A stretch of DNA of 64,000 nucleotides. Source: Thaumasiovibrio occultus. Lineage in GTDB: Bacteria > Pseudomonadota > Gammaproteobacteria > Enterobacterales > Vibrionaceae. Location of the stretch: contig AP023053.1 in NCBI GenBank assembly GCA_019703815.1, positions 792,995-856,994 of the forward strand, given 5' to 3'. Position numbers and translations under genes: made by a program. Shown one piece after another: positions 16,530-26,838 of this stretch (positions are counted from its first letter, which is position 1; the number at the start of each line of letters is the position of its first letter). Below the pieces are notes generated by a model. That model saw nothing but the letters and a program-made list of their open reading frames with translations, had not been told where the DNA came from and did no database searches.

Positions 16530-18305
16530 ATGGGAAAAACGATTCTTGGCAGCAGTATTCTACTTGCGCTCACTTCAACCCTTTCGACAGCAGCGTGGGC
16601 CGACAATCACGCGATATCCCCGGTACAGTGTAAAGTCGCGGTTGAAGCACCCGAAAGCGATGTTGCCGCAACCGGCCTGGCATTGATTGGTTCGGTCGGT
16701 ACCCAAGCCCCTTTTGACAGTAGCGCCGCCGAAATCGTCAGCTACGACGACTGCACGGATACCCTCTTCGTCGTTAATGCCAATCAACAGCGTGTCGACG
16801 TGATCAAGCTCAATGATGAAAACAGGCCCGCATTCAGTGGTGCTATTGATCTAAATTTGGCAGCCAAAGCCGCTGACATTGCGATTGGTGCCGCCAACAG
16901 TGTGTCGACCTTTGCAGGTTTGGTGGCGGTTGCCATTGAGAACGACAACAAACAAGATAACGGCATCGTGGCCTTATACCGCGCTGACACCCTTGCGCTA
17001 GTGACTACCTTCCCCGCAGGTGCCCTGCCAGACATGGTCGCGTTTTCTGATGACGGCAGTTATATCGCTGCGGCAAATGAAGGTGAGCCAAACGACACCT
17101 ATAGCGTCGACCCTGAAGGCAGCGTCACCTTGATTGATTTGCAAAACGGGATTGAGAAAGCAGCGATAACACAGATCAATTTCCGCGCCTTTAATCACGG
17201 CAGTGATCGCCATGACGAAGTGTCAGACGATGTGCGTATCTCTGCACCCAATGCCACCGTAGCGCAAGATCTTGAGCCGGAATATCTCGCCTTTGCTGAT
17301 AACGGCAAACTCTACGTCGCGCTACAAGAAAACAATGCAATTGCCGCGATTGATGTTGGATCTGCTCGCGTCGACGCGCTGTTTGGTCTTGGCGGGAAAT
17401 CATGGCAAGACGCATCACTTGATGCGTCCAACAAAGACGGTTTAGTCGGCAACTTTAAACAATATCCGCAGCTCGAAGGCTTGTATATGCCCGACTCCAT
17501 CGACACATTCACGATTGATGACGCAACTTATATCGTCACCGCAAACGAAGGCGATGGTCGTGAGTATGGCTTTGACACAACCCAAGCTGCTTGTGCTGAC
17601 GTCGGTTATCAGTGGGATGGCGATGACTTTTCAGGCACGGCGCTATACAGCACAGAGCAAGATTTCTGTATTGCCTACATTGATGAGGTACGCGGTGCTG
17701 ACTTGACGGTGGATCCGGAGCATCCGCTGGCTGAAGCACTCGCCGACAAAGCGCAATTGGGTCGCCTTAAAGTGATCAACCCAGACCAAACACTGGACGC
17801 TGACGACACTGTTTATGCTTTCGGCGCGCGTTCATTTTCGATTTGGGATGAAAGCGGCGAGCTAGTATTTGACAGTGGTAGCACTATCGCGCACCGCGCT
17901 TTTGAAGCCGACAAAGCACGTTTTAACAGCACGAACGACAGCAACAATAGCGCAGATGATCGCAGTGATGATAAAGGGGCGGAGCCAGAAGCAATCACCG
18001 TTGCCTCTATCAACGACCGTTTTTACGTGTTGGTTGGCTTAGAGCGCCAAGGCGGGATCATGATGTTCGATGTGACCACCCCTGCACAATCCGAGTTCAT
18101 TACCTACATTAACAACCGACATTTTGACTATGATGTTTGCACCCAAGTCAACAGTGATGGCGAATGTGACAGTGGTACCTACGGCGCAGCGGCGGGCGAT
18201 CTTGCACCAGAGTCCGTCATCCACTTTGAGCGAAACGGCCAACATTTGGTGGCGGTGGGTAACGAAGTGAGCGGCACAACCTCTGTTTACAGTGTTGAGT
18301 TCTGA
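16530..18305 (+). CDS. secreted choice-of-anchor I family protein, 591 aa
   Basis: Exported protein with a Sec signal peptide (residues 1-24, ending AAWA). The mature part is a large beta-propeller-like domain, seen in repeated blades such as GALPDMVAFSDDGSYIAAANEGEPNDTY and AVGNEVSGTTSVY, and is rich in Asp. This is the family labelled choice-of-anchor I, some members of which are annotated as alkaline-phosphatase-like; that activity is not established. No C-terminal sorting tail is present. GAGGAAT precedes the ATG. Terminated at 18346. Confidence 0.85.
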   Translation: MGKTILGSSILLALTSTLSTAAWADNHAISPVQCKVAVEAPESDVAATGLALIGSVGTQAPFDSSAAEIVSYDDCTDTLFVVNANQQRVDVIKLNDENRPAFSGAIDLNLAAKAADIAIGAANSVSTFAGLVAVAIENDNKQDNGIVALYRADTLALVTTFPAGALPDMVAFSDDGSYIAAANEGEPNDTYSVDPEGSVTLIDLQNGIEKAAITQINFRAFNHGSDRHDEVSDDVRISAPNATVAQDLEPEYLAFADNGKLYVALQENNAIAAIDVGSARVDALFGLGGKSWQDASLDASNKDGLVGNFKQYPQLEGLYMPDSIDTFTIDDATYIVTANEGDGREYGFDTTQAACADVGYQWDGDDFSGTALYSTEQDFCIAYIDEVRGADLTVDPEHPLAEALADKAQLGRLKVINPDQTLDADDTVYAFGARSFSIWDESGELVFDSGSTIAHRAFEADKARFNSTNDSNNSADDRSDDKGAEPEAITVASINDRFYVLVGLERQGGIMMFDVTTPAQSEFITYINNRHFDYDVCTQVNSDGECDSGTYGAAAGDLAPESVIHFERNGQHLVAVGNEVSGTTSVYSVEF

Positions 18306-18345
18306 TAAACCCTCTGACATCAACCGAGATGATCACCTATAGTTC

Positions 18346-18368
18346 AAGGAGCCATTTGGCTCCTTTTG
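18346..18368 (+). terminator. intrinsic terminator
   Basis: AAGGAGCC-ATTT-GGCTCCTT followed by TTG on the plus strand; ends the choice-of-anchor I gene. Confidence 0.85.
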
Positions 18369-18518
18369 TTCAGTCTTATTCAATCTGCTTTTGTTTGTTC
18401 TGCTGTTTTCTTTTTACTCTCTATCTATCTCTGCTCATTTCTCTTAGCTTTTTGCTTTTCTTATCTCGCGCAACGCCATTGGGCTTCAGCTTCTCTAGCA
18501 AATACACGCCACAACAAG

Positions 18519-21326
18519 TTACCGCGTCACTTCGTCAATTAAGTAAAGAATAGAACGATACTCGATACCACTGTGATGGCTTAAACCGATTTCGCAGGTA
18601 CGGCTATTGGAGTAACCCCCGTGGCACTCTTGCGGTACCTGCGCACGTAAGTTTCTCAGCGCGCTTTGGTTTAGTTCAGGCAGCGTAAACCCTTTATCAC
18701 CGGCAAAACCGCAACATTCAATGCCTTCTGGAATCGTCACTTGCTCGGCACATAGCTTGGCAACTTGCTCCATCACGCCGGCTAAACCACTGCGACGTGA
18801 CGTACAAGTGATGTGCAGCATAATATGGTTCACTTTATGCCTGATAGGCAGCAACGGCATCACAAATTCGGCGACAAAAGAGAACGGCTCATACAGGGTC
18901 AAAGGCGAATCTTGCCAACGCAATTTGGATTGGCGCATACACGGACTGGTATCCATTAAAATAGGCCAGCGCCCTTGCTCAGAAGCGGCAAATAACGTCG
19001 CTTCGAGTTCGCGCGATTTCGCAGCCGCTTGCTCAGGAAAGCCTTTACTGTCAAAGGGCATACCGCAACATTTGTCGCTGAGTTCATCAGGAATGATCAC
19101 TGAAAACCCAGCGCGCTCCAGTAGGCTCATGGTCAGTTGCGACAGATCCACCGCCTCATCACTACCCCTCGCTCGCCCCATATTGCGCGAGGCACAGCTT
19201 GGAAAATACACCACCTTAGGGGCATGTAACTGAGTAATTTTTGGCGCAGACATGCTTTGACTAGGCGTTGGCATGGCACTGGTCCAAAGCGGCAACCCCG
19301 CTAAGTGCCCGACTTTGCCAGCACCTGACATTAACCGGCTACCCACCATACGATGTATAAGATCAGCCGCGCCCAAGCCCACTTTGGCAGAGCGGGTCAC
19401 GGTCGAAAAGTGCTCCGCCGTCCACGTAGCGATTAGCTCGCCCCGCTCCGAATGATTTTGCCGCAACTGCTTCATCAACGCGCCGGTATCTATCCCAACC
19501 GGACAGCGATCGGCACAGAGCCCGGTTGCGGCGCAGGTATCAACCCCTGCATAGCGAAACTGTTTTTCGAGAGCTTTGGTTTCTTCGCTGTTCGGCGCAA
19601 TATCGCGCTGCGCGGTTAAGCGGCGATAAAGCACATTCCGCTGGCGCGGGGTTAACGTTAGGTTTCGCGCTGGACAGACCGGCTCACAAAACCCGCACTC
19701 TATGCACTTATCAATGATGGGATCAGCTGCAGGCATCGGCTTCAAATCATTTAAATGGGCAGTCGGATCGTCGTTGACTATCACGCCGGGATTCATCAAT
19801 CCTTTCGGGTCAAACAGGCGCTTGATCTCATGCATTAGCGCGACCCCTTCTGGCCCCCACTCTAATTCAAGAAACGGTGCCATATTGCGTCCAGTGCCAT
19901 GCTCAGCCTTAAGCGAACCACCATAATCGACAGCAACCAATTGACACACCGCATCCATAAACGCCCCATAACGCTCCACTTCTTCTGGCGAGTCAAACGA
20001 TTGAGTAAACACAAAATGCAGATTACCCGCTAACGCATGACCAAAAATGATCGCCTCATGATAGTGAAACTGAGTAAAACATTGCTGTAATTGCACCACC
20101 GCTTGCGCGAGATGCTCGACCGGAAACGCCACGTCTTCAATGATCACTGTCGTTCCGGTTTCTCTCACCGCGCCAACAGCGGGAAAGGTACCTTTACGCA
20201 CCGCCCACAACTGAGCAGCCAGGGTCCGATCTGTGGTTAATGCCACCTGATGCAGCGGTGAAAACTCGGCAATTACGACTTCGATGATCGCTTGGTTCTG
20301 CGCCAATTCATCAGCTGATGCCGCATGAAGCTCAATCAACAGCGCGGCCGACCGCTCACCGACCGTCGCCAAGAAATCTGGCATTCCCGGTTTATCTTGC
20401 ACTGAACGCAGCGCGCGGCTGTCCATCAGTTCAACGGCGGCCACCTCTTGTTTCGCCAATGCCGATACCAAATTACAGGTGGTTTCAATATCGTCAAACA
20501 CATACAAGCCTGTCGCTTTGTTGGCATGATCGGCCACTGTGCGATAGGTAATGTCAGCAATAAAACCCAGCGTTCCTTCCGAGCCCACCATCAGATGTTG
20601 CAAAATATCTATTGGTTCCTCGAAATCCACCAGCGCATTAAGGCTGTAACCTGTGGTGTTCTTAAGGCGATATTTATGACGGATCTTCTCACTCAGCGCA
20701 TAATTTCCACGACACTGCTGCGCCAATTGATCTAACCGTGCAATAAACCAAGGATGCTTATGTGAAAAATGCGCAATACTGTCCTTACAGCGCGTGTCTA
20801 AAATGTCGCCGTCAAATAGGATCAGTGTCATGCCTTCAACGGTGTGATAGGTATTTTGCGCAGTACCGCAACACATGCCCGACGAGTTATTCGCGGCAAT
20901 GCCACCAATTTTACAGGTGTTGATTGATGCGGGATCTGGGCCAATCCGTCGGTCATAGGGCTGCAAGTATTGATTTGCCATCGCGCCCACCACACCCGGC
21001 TGCAACGTGATCTTCGCGCCTTCTTCTTCGATGTGATAATCACGCCACGTGTCCGCCATCATGATCAGCACGCTGTCGGAAATCGCTTGCCCTGACAAAC
21101 TGGTACCAGCGGCGCGAAAGGTAAAAGGAATATTGGCTTGATAGCAGCTTGCCATCAAAAAAGAGACTTCATGGCAGTCTTCGGCGAAGACAACAAGTTG
21201 GGGAGTTAGGCGGTAAAAACTGGCGTCAGTGCCATAGGCAAAACAGAGATCGGGATCCGAAACTATCCGCTCTGTCGGGATAATCTCTTGCAGGATGGTT
21301 CTAAGTCGTGCGTATCGAGCTTCCAT
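18519..21326 (-). CDS. FAD- and [4Fe-4S]-binding oxidoreductase, D-lactate dehydrogenase (Dld-II) type
   Basis: A 935-residue fusion. The N-terminal half is a PCMH-type FAD domain (FRAAGTSLSGQAISD, GPDPASINTCKIGGIAANNSSG) with the FAD-oxidase C domain and the HGTGRN motif. Then come two 4Fe-4S motifs, CIECGFCEPVCP and CAATGLCADRCP, and two C-terminal CCG domains (DKCCGMPFDSKG, IECCGFAGDKG). This architecture is known for quinone-linked D-lactate or 2-hydroxyacid dehydrogenases. ATG 21326 follows TTAAGGTG by seven bases; the GTG at 21335 overlaps that site. No lactate permease lies beside it, so the substrate is inferred from family only. Confidence 0.85.
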   Translation of the reverse strand: MEARYARLRTILQEIIPTERIVSDPDLCFAYGTDASFYRLTPQLVVFAEDCHEVSFLMASCYQANIPFTFRAAGTSLSGQAISDSVLIMMADTWRDYHIEEEGAKITLQPGVVGAMANQYLQPYDRRIGPDPASINTCKIGGIAANNSSGMCCGTAQNTYHTVEGMTLILFDGDILDTRCKDSIAHFSHKHPWFIARLDQLAQQCRGNYALSEKIRHKYRLKNTTGYSLNALVDFEEPIDILQHLMVGSEGTLGFIADITYRTVADHANKATGLYVFDDIETTCNLVSALAKQEVAAVELMDSRALRSVQDKPGMPDFLATVGERSAALLIELHAASADELAQNQAIIEVVIAEFSPLHQVALTTDRTLAAQLWAVRKGTFPAVGAVRETGTTVIIEDVAFPVEHLAQAVVQLQQCFTQFHYHEAIIFGHALAGNLHFVFTQSFDSPEEVERYGAFMDAVCQLVAVDYGGSLKAEHGTGRNMAPFLELEWGPEGVALMHEIKRLFDPKGLMNPGVIVNDDPTAHLNDLKPMPAADPIIDKCIECGFCEPVCPARNLTLTPRQRNVLYRRLTAQRDIAPNSEETKALEKQFRYAGVDTCAATGLCADRCPVGIDTGALMKQLRQNHSERGELIATWTAEHFSTVTRSAKVGLGAADLIHRMVGSRLMSGAGKVGHLAGLPLWTSAMPTPSQSMSAPKITQLHAPKVVYFPSCASRNMGRARGSDEAVDLSQLTMSLLERAGFSVIIPDELSDKCCGMPFDSKGFPEQAAAKSRELEATLFAASEQGRWPILMDTSPCMRQSKLRWQDSPLTLYEPFSFVAEFVMPLLPIRHKVNHIMLHITCTSRRSGLAGVMEQVAKLCAEQVTIPEGIECCGFAGDKGFTLPELNQSALRNLRAQVPQECHGGYSNSRTCEIGLSHHSGIEYRSILYLIDEVTR

Positions 21327-21456
21327 ACTGAGCACCTTAATTTTTCAATTAAGAATAAGCAGTTACTTGGAATTCCGCATCTTAGGAAGACAATCCTCTA
21401 TGATAATTTTGGAGAAACTCACACTTCGCAAAAATGTTGCCATTTTGTTAAGTGCG

Positions 21457-21843
21457 TCAATTACTCAGCTCACGACAATTGGTAAAGCTATGCTGCTGTG
21501 CTGGCTCAAAGGTACTTGGTTGATGTTCGATACTCAGCCTGTCGTTCACGAGTAAAACACGCTGGGCAACCATCTTCTCACCCTCACCGCCAAACCAAGA
21601 GCCCCGAACGTTCGTGCCATAGCGGTAAAAGTTACGCTCCAAATCATAGGTTTTGGCCGGATAAAATAAGATCTGCTCGCCAGAATAGGTAATTGAGATC
21701 TGACCATCGTCCTCCATCGAAACCTCAACCGCTCGGTCATCAGTGATACAGTTGAGCGTCAAGCTTTTGAGATCCGTTGTCATGCGCGCATAACTCGAGA
21801 AAGTTAGCGTGGTGAGCAAAGCAAAAATCACAGCCAAGTTCAT
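21457..21843 (-). CDS. secreted hypothetical protein, 128 aa
   Basis: Not recognised. The ATG at 21843 gives a clean signal peptide (MNLAVIFALLTTLTFSSYA), followed by a small beta-rich domain with two cysteines (LNCITDD and FTNCREL) that could form a disulphide. It lies upstream of the oxidoreductase on the same strand with a gap of about 130 bases and no obvious link in function. Confidence 0.6.
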   Translation of the reverse strand: MNLAVIFALLTTLTFSSYARMTTDLKSLTLNCITDDRAVEVSMEDDGQISITYSGEQILFYPAKTYDLERNFYRYGTNVRGSWFGGEGEKMVAQRVLLVNDRLSIEHQPSTFEPAQQHSFTNCRELSN

Positions 21844-22111
21844 AAAGTTAACCAAGTGAATGTTTGTAAGCCAAGAATGCCACTGCTACTGGCCAGATAA
21901 AAGTTAGCCTAGTTATTCATACATTGAAGTTAGAGCTATCTCAAGATTTACAGACGAAATGTGTTTCTTGTAACTCAAATAACGTTTCAACGGTGCCATC
22001 GTAATCGGAACGCATTATATAGATATTGCTAATTATTTACTATATTTGTATATTTATTCAAACGCGTCCCGTGTTGTGACGCATTATTATCACTATCGGA
22101 AGGGAACTCAG

Positions 22112-22993
22112 ATGGACGAGATCAAATCAGTCGCCATTGTTGGCGGTACACATGGTAACGAATTCAGCGGTATTTACTTGCTCCGTCAGTGGGAGCAACA
22201 ACCACAACGTATCCAACGCCAGAGTTTCTCGACGTCGACCTTGTTTGCAAATCCCCCGTCATATGAAGCGAATAAACGCTATCTAGACAGCGATCTTAAC
22301 CGCCAGTTTTCGTTGGCTGATCTCGACAATATTGAACTAGCTAACTACGAGCAGAGCCGCGCCAAAGCTATCAATGCGTTTCTGGGTCCGAAAGGAAACG
22401 CCAAAACCGATTTGATTATCGATTTGCACAACACCACCAGCAATATGGGTCCGAGTCTGATTTTACTCCAATCAGACGACTTTAATAAAAAGATGGGCGC
22501 GTATGTCATGCAGAACATGCCGGAAGCCGTGATCGTTTATGAAGATCAGTGCCCGGTAGAAGAGCAACTGTTTCTGTGCTCGATTACCCAGCAGGGGGTG
22601 ATTGTTGAAATTGGCCCACAACCGCAATCGGTGTTGCGCCAAGATGTGCTTGATCAGATGGAAAAAATGACCCTGTTGATCCTCGATTTCATCGATGCAT
22701 ACAACTCAAACACCTTGCCAGCACTAAATAACTATAGCGCTTACCGTTACAAAGAAACGCTCTCTTTGCCAACGAATGAACAAGGTGAGCGTATTGGTAT
22801 GGTGCATCAACATGTTCAAGACAACGATTTTGTTGCGCTTAAATCTGGCGATCCTATCTTTAAGCTATTCTCTGGTGAAGAAATCTATTGGCATGGCGAG
22901 TACGAAGCCTACCCGCACTTTATCAACGAAGCTGCTTATTATGACAACAACTTGGCGATGTCTATGGCAGAAAAGTTCACAGTTGTACTCTAG
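22112..22993 (+). CDS. aspartoacylase (N-acetylaspartate deacylase family)
   Basis: Zinc hydrolase of the AspA/succinylglutamate desuccinylase fold that splits N-acetyl-L-aspartate to acetate and aspartate. The Zn ligands His14 and Glu17 are in GGTHGNEFSG and His106 is in IIDLHNTTS; the catalytic Glu166 is in VIVEIGPQ, and the substrate Arg is in DSDLNRQF. 293 residues from ATG 22112, which follows GGAAGGGAA; the longer frame from 22046 has no such site. Stands alone. Confidence 0.85.
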   Translation: MDEIKSVAIVGGTHGNEFSGIYLLRQWEQQPQRIQRQSFSTSTLFANPPSYEANKRYLDSDLNRQFSLADLDNIELANYEQSRAKAINAFLGPKGNAKTDLIIDLHNTTSNMGPSLILLQSDDFNKKMGAYVMQNMPEAVIVYEDQCPVEEQLFLCSITQQGVIVEIGPQPQSVLRQDVLDQMEKMTLLILDFIDAYNSNTLPALNNYSAYRYKETLSLPTNEQGERIGMVHQHVQDNDFVALKSGDPIFKLFSGEEIYWHGEYEAYPHFINEAAYYDNNLAMSMAEKFTVVL

Positions 22994-23053
22994 TGCTGGC
23001 ATTTACGGCTAAGGGCTTTATAATTCTGCGCGACAAACTAACGGGTATGAACA

Positions 23054-23479
23054 ATGAAAATTTGTGCAGTAGATATTAAGAATAATGAAGCGATTGTCGT
23101 TTTGGCGTCAATGGACCAAGGCATGATGGCAGTACACGATTGCCGCGTGACCGCTGTGTCTCTGAAAGTTGAGCACGATGCGCAAACCCTTGCTGAGTTT
23201 CAAAAATCTTTTGCCAAGCTAATGCAAGATTACCAAATCGAAAACGTGGTGATCCGTGAGCGCATGGGTAAAGGTAAATTTGCCGCGTCTGGTCTGAGCT
23301 TCAAACTCGAAGCTGCTATCCAGCTGATTGAAGGCTTGAACATCGATGTGCTTACTGCGCAGCAAGCAAAAGAGAGCCTGAAACGTACGCCATTCCAAAT
23401 GAAAGCGAAAGATGTTGGCTTGCGTCAGTTCCAAGAAGAAGCGTTCAAAACCGCTTTTGCTTTCCTTAACATGCGTTAA
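23054..23479 (+). CDS. DUF3010 family protein, 141 aa
   Basis: Conserved gammaproteobacterial protein of unknown function, MKICAVDIKNNEAIVVL at the start, then a predicted RNase H-like alternation of strands and helices with IENVVIRERMGKGKFAASG in the middle. Full length. Monocistronic, with a strong terminator 14 bases after the stop. Confidence 0.82.
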   Translation: MKICAVDIKNNEAIVVLASMDQGMMAVHDCRVTAVSLKVEHDAQTLAEFQKSFAKLMQDYQIENVVIRERMGKGKFAASGLSFKLEAAIQLIEGLNIDVLTAQQAKESLKRTPFQMKAKDVGLRQFQEEAFKTAFAFLNMR

Positions 23480-23493
23480 GCGAAGTGATAAAG

Positions 23494-23522
23494 AAAAAAC
23501 CGGCTTAATCGCCGGTTTTTTT
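23494..23522. terminator. strong intrinsic terminator
   Basis: AAAAAACCGGC-TTAATC-GCCGGTTTTTTT; symmetrical A/T flanks serve both the DUF3010 gene (+) and ald (-). Confidence 0.9.
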
Positions 23523-23567
23523 ATCTCTGAAGTTTGTCAGCATCCCCGTATTATGAACGACCAGCGA

Positions 23568-24686
23568 TTAACTCAACAGCGCATCTGCCGCTGCTTCATA
23601 CGGAATGTTCAGCGCTTCACTCACTGCCTGATAGGTCAGCTTGCCTTTATAGACGTTCAAGCCATTCAGTAGATGACGGTCATCCAGTAAGGCTTGCTGA
23701 TAGCCCTTGTTCGCCAGCGCCACGATGTAAGGCAGGGTAGCGTTATTTAGAGCAAACGTCGACGTTGTCGCCACCGCGCCCGGCATATTCGCCACACAAT
23801 AATGAACAATATCATCAACAATAAACGTTGGCTGATCATGGGTGGTTGGGTGAGACGTTTCAATACACCCGCCTTGGTCAATCGCCACATCCACGATCGC
23901 CGAGCCCGGTTTCATTCGCTTGATCAGATCGGCCGTCACCAGTTTCGGTGCCGCCGCACCTTTCACTAAGACGCCGCCAATCACCAAATCGGCCTCCAAG
24001 ACATGTTGCTCTATCGCCGCCACCGTCGAATACACGGTTTTCACTTTGCCCGCAAATTGCAAGTCCAATGCGCGCAACACATCGATATTGCGATCAAGGA
24101 TCACCACATTGGCTCGCAAACCGACCGCCATTTGGGCCGCATTGGCGCCAACGACCCCACCGCCCAGGATCACCACCTTGGCGGGTTCAACGCCGGGAAC
24201 CCCGCCTAGCAACATTCCACTGCCACCGCGCGATTTTTCCAGTGCGTAAGCGCCCGCTTGAATCGACATCCGCCCCGCCACTTCTGACATTGGCGCAAGC
24301 AGTGGCAATCGACCGTGATCATCAGTCACCGTTTCATAGGCGATACAAATTGCGCCGCTGGCAAGTAAGTCGTGGGTTTGGTCAGGATCTGGCGCTAGAT
24401 GTAAATAAGTGAACAATATTTGGTTCGGTTTGAGCATTGCGCGCTCAGACGCTTGGGGCTCTTTGACTTTCACAATCATGTCTGCACGGGAAAATACGTC
24501 GCTTGCACTCGGTAAAATGACAGCACCAACCGCTTCGTAATCGCTATCGCTAAAGCCGATCCCTACCCCAGCTTGGGTTTCGACATACACCGTATGCCCA
24601 TATTGAACTAACTCTTTCACCGCAGACGGGATCATGCCGATGCGATACTCATGCACTTTAATTTCTTTAGGGACGCCGATAATCAT
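23568..24686 (-). CDS. ald: alanine dehydrogenase
   Basis: NAD-dependent oxidative deamination of L-alanine to pyruvate and ammonium; hexameric cytosolic enzyme. All catalytic marks are present: Arg15 in HEYRIGM, Lys75 in VKVKEPQ, His96 in FTYLHLA, and the NAD fold [16 protein letters not shown]. 372 residues, normal length. Its upstream region (24687-25085) is long and AT-rich, as expected for an Lrp/AsnC-type controlled gene, but no such regulator gene is adjacent. Confidence 0.95.
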   Translation of the reverse strand: MIIGVPKEIKVHEYRIGMIPSAVKELVQYGHTVYVETQAGVGIGFSDSDYEAVGAVILPSASDVFSRADMIVKVKEPQASERAMLKPNQILFTYLHLAPDPDQTHDLLASGAICIAYETVTDDHGRLPLLAPMSEVAGRMSIQAGAYALEKSRGGSGMLLGGVPGVEPAKVVILGGGVVGANAAQMAVGLRANVVILDRNIDVLRALDLQFAGKVKTVYSTVAAIEQHVLEADLVIGGVLVKGAAAPKLVTADLIKRMKPGSAIVDVAIDQGGCIETSHPTTHDQPTFIVDDIVHYCVANMPGAVATTSTFALNNATLPYIVALANKGYQQALLDDRHLLNGLNVYKGKLTYQAVSEALNIPYEAAADALLS

Positions 24687-25085
24687 AACTATCTTCCTAT
24701 CTTGTTATTTGGCATGTCTTGAACTGGTTTCGAACAAGGTTGATAACATGTTAATAGCATTTTATTTCTTCGCGCCAGATGCAATGACCGTGTTTTTAAC
24801 AATCAATAGGCAAAAATAAGATTCGGATCATGAGTTTATTAATCACTGCTTTTATCCATATGCATTCAGTGGCTATTCAGTGCCATAATGGTTATCTGTT
24901 AGCAAATCGTAATATCTATTGTAAAAGTAAATTTCTATTATTTTCAGCTGATTAAAAAATGACAGATTGATGAGCCTTGTAGTCAATAGGTGACGGAAAT
25001 GTTGACAAAAATCCGACATAAACTGCTACTCAAATAGAAAACTACTGAGATAAAATAGAGCATCCCTTACTACAGGACATAACAA
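24687..25085. other. AT-rich divergent promoter region
   Basis: About 400 bases between ald (-) and the META-domain gene (+), unusually AT-rich for the window. It contains a TTGACA at 25002-25007 on the plus strand without a convincing -10 element at standard spacing. No gene seen. Confidence 0.5.
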
Positions 25086-25499
25086 ATGAAAAAAGCAGCA
25101 TTACTTCTAATTTCAGCATCTCTGCTTGGTGGTTGTATGACAACGTCAGACTCAGTACTAAGCCAAGTGGCAGGTAAAGAGTGGCAAATGAACAGCGTGG
25201 ATGGCCAAGTGCTTAACGCTGAGATTTTCGCTGAGAAACCAACTCTTAACCTTGAAGAAAGCGGTAAGCTAGCTGGCCTTGGTGGCTGTAACAGCTTCTT
25301 CGGTGAAGCAGACATCGACGGTAACAAACTGGTTGCGAACAAACTGGGTTCAACTCGCATGATGTGTATCCAGAACGAACTAGCGACGGTTGAAGCGCAA
25401 TACACCCAAGCGCTATCTGCAGGCGTTACTATGTCAGTGAACGGCAACACCCTGACTCTGACTGGCGCTGAGCACACGTTTACTTTTACTCAAAAGTAA
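25086..25499 (+). CDS. META-domain (HslJ-like) outer-membrane lipoprotein
   Basis: Lipoprotein signal with lipobox LGGC, acylated Cys17, and Met at +2, so sorting to the outer membrane is expected. The single META domain follows (KEWQMNSVDGQ, LAGLGGCNSFFGEADIDGN, STRMMC). The family includes HslJ, linked to heat shock and novobiocin tolerance; role otherwise unknown. 137 residues. Divergent from ald. Confidence 0.87.
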   Translation: MKKAALLLISASLLGGCMTTSDSVLSQVAGKEWQMNSVDGQVLNAEIFAEKPTLNLEESGKLAGLGGCNSFFGEADIDGNKLVANKLGSTRMMCIQNELATVEAQYTQALSAGVTMSVNGNTLTLTGAEHTFTFTQK

Positions 25500-25528
25500 T
25501 CTGAGCCTTCAGTAATACCAGCGTGTGG

Positions 25529-26158
25529 CTACCACTGGCGGTAGCCACACGTATCGATGTGAAAACGTACCCCACCGTATAACCCCAATCCCATCTGATG
25601 TTCACGCCCATGCTGGCAATATATTGCCTGTAACTTTCGGTGCAAATCCTGCCGCGAAATAGACTCCACCGGTACTAAGTCAACCGCACAAAAAGTTAAA
25701 TGCTTACTCCGAGGCGCACCACCTGCGGCCTGATTATATTCTGCGGTTCGATCACCGGAGACGGGGATCAACGGGCCCGTCTGCGGGATCACATACTGCT
25801 CAATGAACTTCAAGGTTCGCGCCATTTTGTACCAATCTGCGCGCTCAGGCACTTTAAACAGCGACATCCCTGAACCCGCCCAATCGGTACCTTGCAGCAT
25901 CACCAAATGCCATGGGATCTCCCCCGACACGCCGTGCTCAGTAAAGTAGCGATAGACTTCTTCGATCTGATCTTCGGTATTGTTTAGCAACATCCAGCCG
26001 CGAAACGCATCTAAGGTTGGGACAGGATATCCCTGCACTTTCACCACCAGATCGGCATATTCGAAGCTATGTTTAGGCTCATACAGGGCTTTTAGCTCCG
26101 CGCCGATTGCACTTAACGATACTAACCCGCCTAGCATTAACCCCATACGTAAGCTCAT
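25529..26158 (-). CDS. M15-family peptidase-like protein, exported
   Basis: A 209-residue protein starting at ATG 26158, five bases after GAGGT; the frame to 26212 lacks a binding site. The N-terminal hydrophobic segment (MGLMLGGLVSLSAIGA) is a signal peptide or anchor. The C-terminal domain shows the M15 zinc-site layout: SKHLTFCAVDLVPV (His-x6-Asp) and a late RFHIDTCG His. This suggests a D,D-carboxypeptidase acting on peptidoglycan, though the substrate is not proven. Confidence 0.75.
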   Translation of the reverse strand: MSLRMGLMLGGLVSLSAIGAELKALYEPKHSFEYADLVVKVQGYPVPTLDAFRGWMLLNNTEDQIEEVYRYFTEHGVSGEIPWHLVMLQGTDWAGSGMSLFKVPERADWYKMARTLKFIEQYVIPQTGPLIPVSGDRTAEYNQAAGGAPRSKHLTFCAVDLVPVESISRQDLHRKLQAIYCQHGREHQMGLGLYGGVRFHIDTCGYRQW

Positions 26159-26563
26159 CACTACCTCGCAACTGTCCGCAACCCCATTCACAACCGCCAT
26201 TCGCGCCTGCAAACGATAAAACTATCAATACAGTGTATACCCATTTCTCGCCGCATCACGTCTCGCCATTATTGGATCTGGCTATCATGGGTAAATGCCC
26301 CACAAAATAGCAGCCATACCATAGAGATAAACCTGTTAGGCGATCTTACCGTACACAATGAAGATAACGTCGTTAATGACGCTTTTTAGGATGAGCAACA
26401 AGGCGACACACCTTGAAGAGGATTTTTTATCTGTCTGAGTCTTTAGTCACCAACGTTTGATCACACTCGAAGCATCAGTGCTACGTTATTTACAGCTAGT
26501 AACACTCTCTCGATACCCATTTTTGTTAATCGGCATAGACTGATAGGACAACAACCACAAGAA
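26159..26563. other. intergenic region, nothing assigned
   Basis: About 400 bases between the M15-type gene (-) and the small membrane gene (+). Short frames on the plus strand here are shadows of the peptidase gene or lack signals. No repeat or terminator recognised. Confidence 0.5.
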
Positions 26564-26800
26564 ATGACTATGAAGACACTTATTTGCAATCGCGATGGAA
26601 AAATCAGAAAGCCAATGTTGGTCGCTTTCCTCGTCGCCTATTTCGCGACAAGTTGTCTGCTATTGGTGACTGTGGTTAGACAATTTATTGGCATAGAAAA
26701 TCTGTTTTTGATGTTGCCCACCGTGATCCTTGGTGGCACTGCCATCGCCATATTCGGTGATTGGATGGCAAACCACCTCATTCGGCATTTCGAGCGCTGA
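26564..26800 (+). CDS. small two-helix membrane protein, 78 aa
   Basis: Not recognised. A basic N-terminus (NRDGKIRKP) precedes two hydrophobic helices (MLVAFLVAYFATSCLLLVTV and LFLMLPTVILGGTAIAIFG). The start is ATG 26564 or, two codons on, ATG 26570; the ribosome binding site (CAAGAA) is weak. Convergent with the acyltransferase gene. Confidence 0.55.
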   Translation: MTMKTLICNRDGKIRKPMLVAFLVAYFATSCLLLVTVVRQFIGIENLFLMLPTVILGGTAIAIFGDWMANHLIRHFER

Positions 26801-26838
26801 AGAGGACCCGCTAAACATAAGCCTTCATTCTACCGGCG

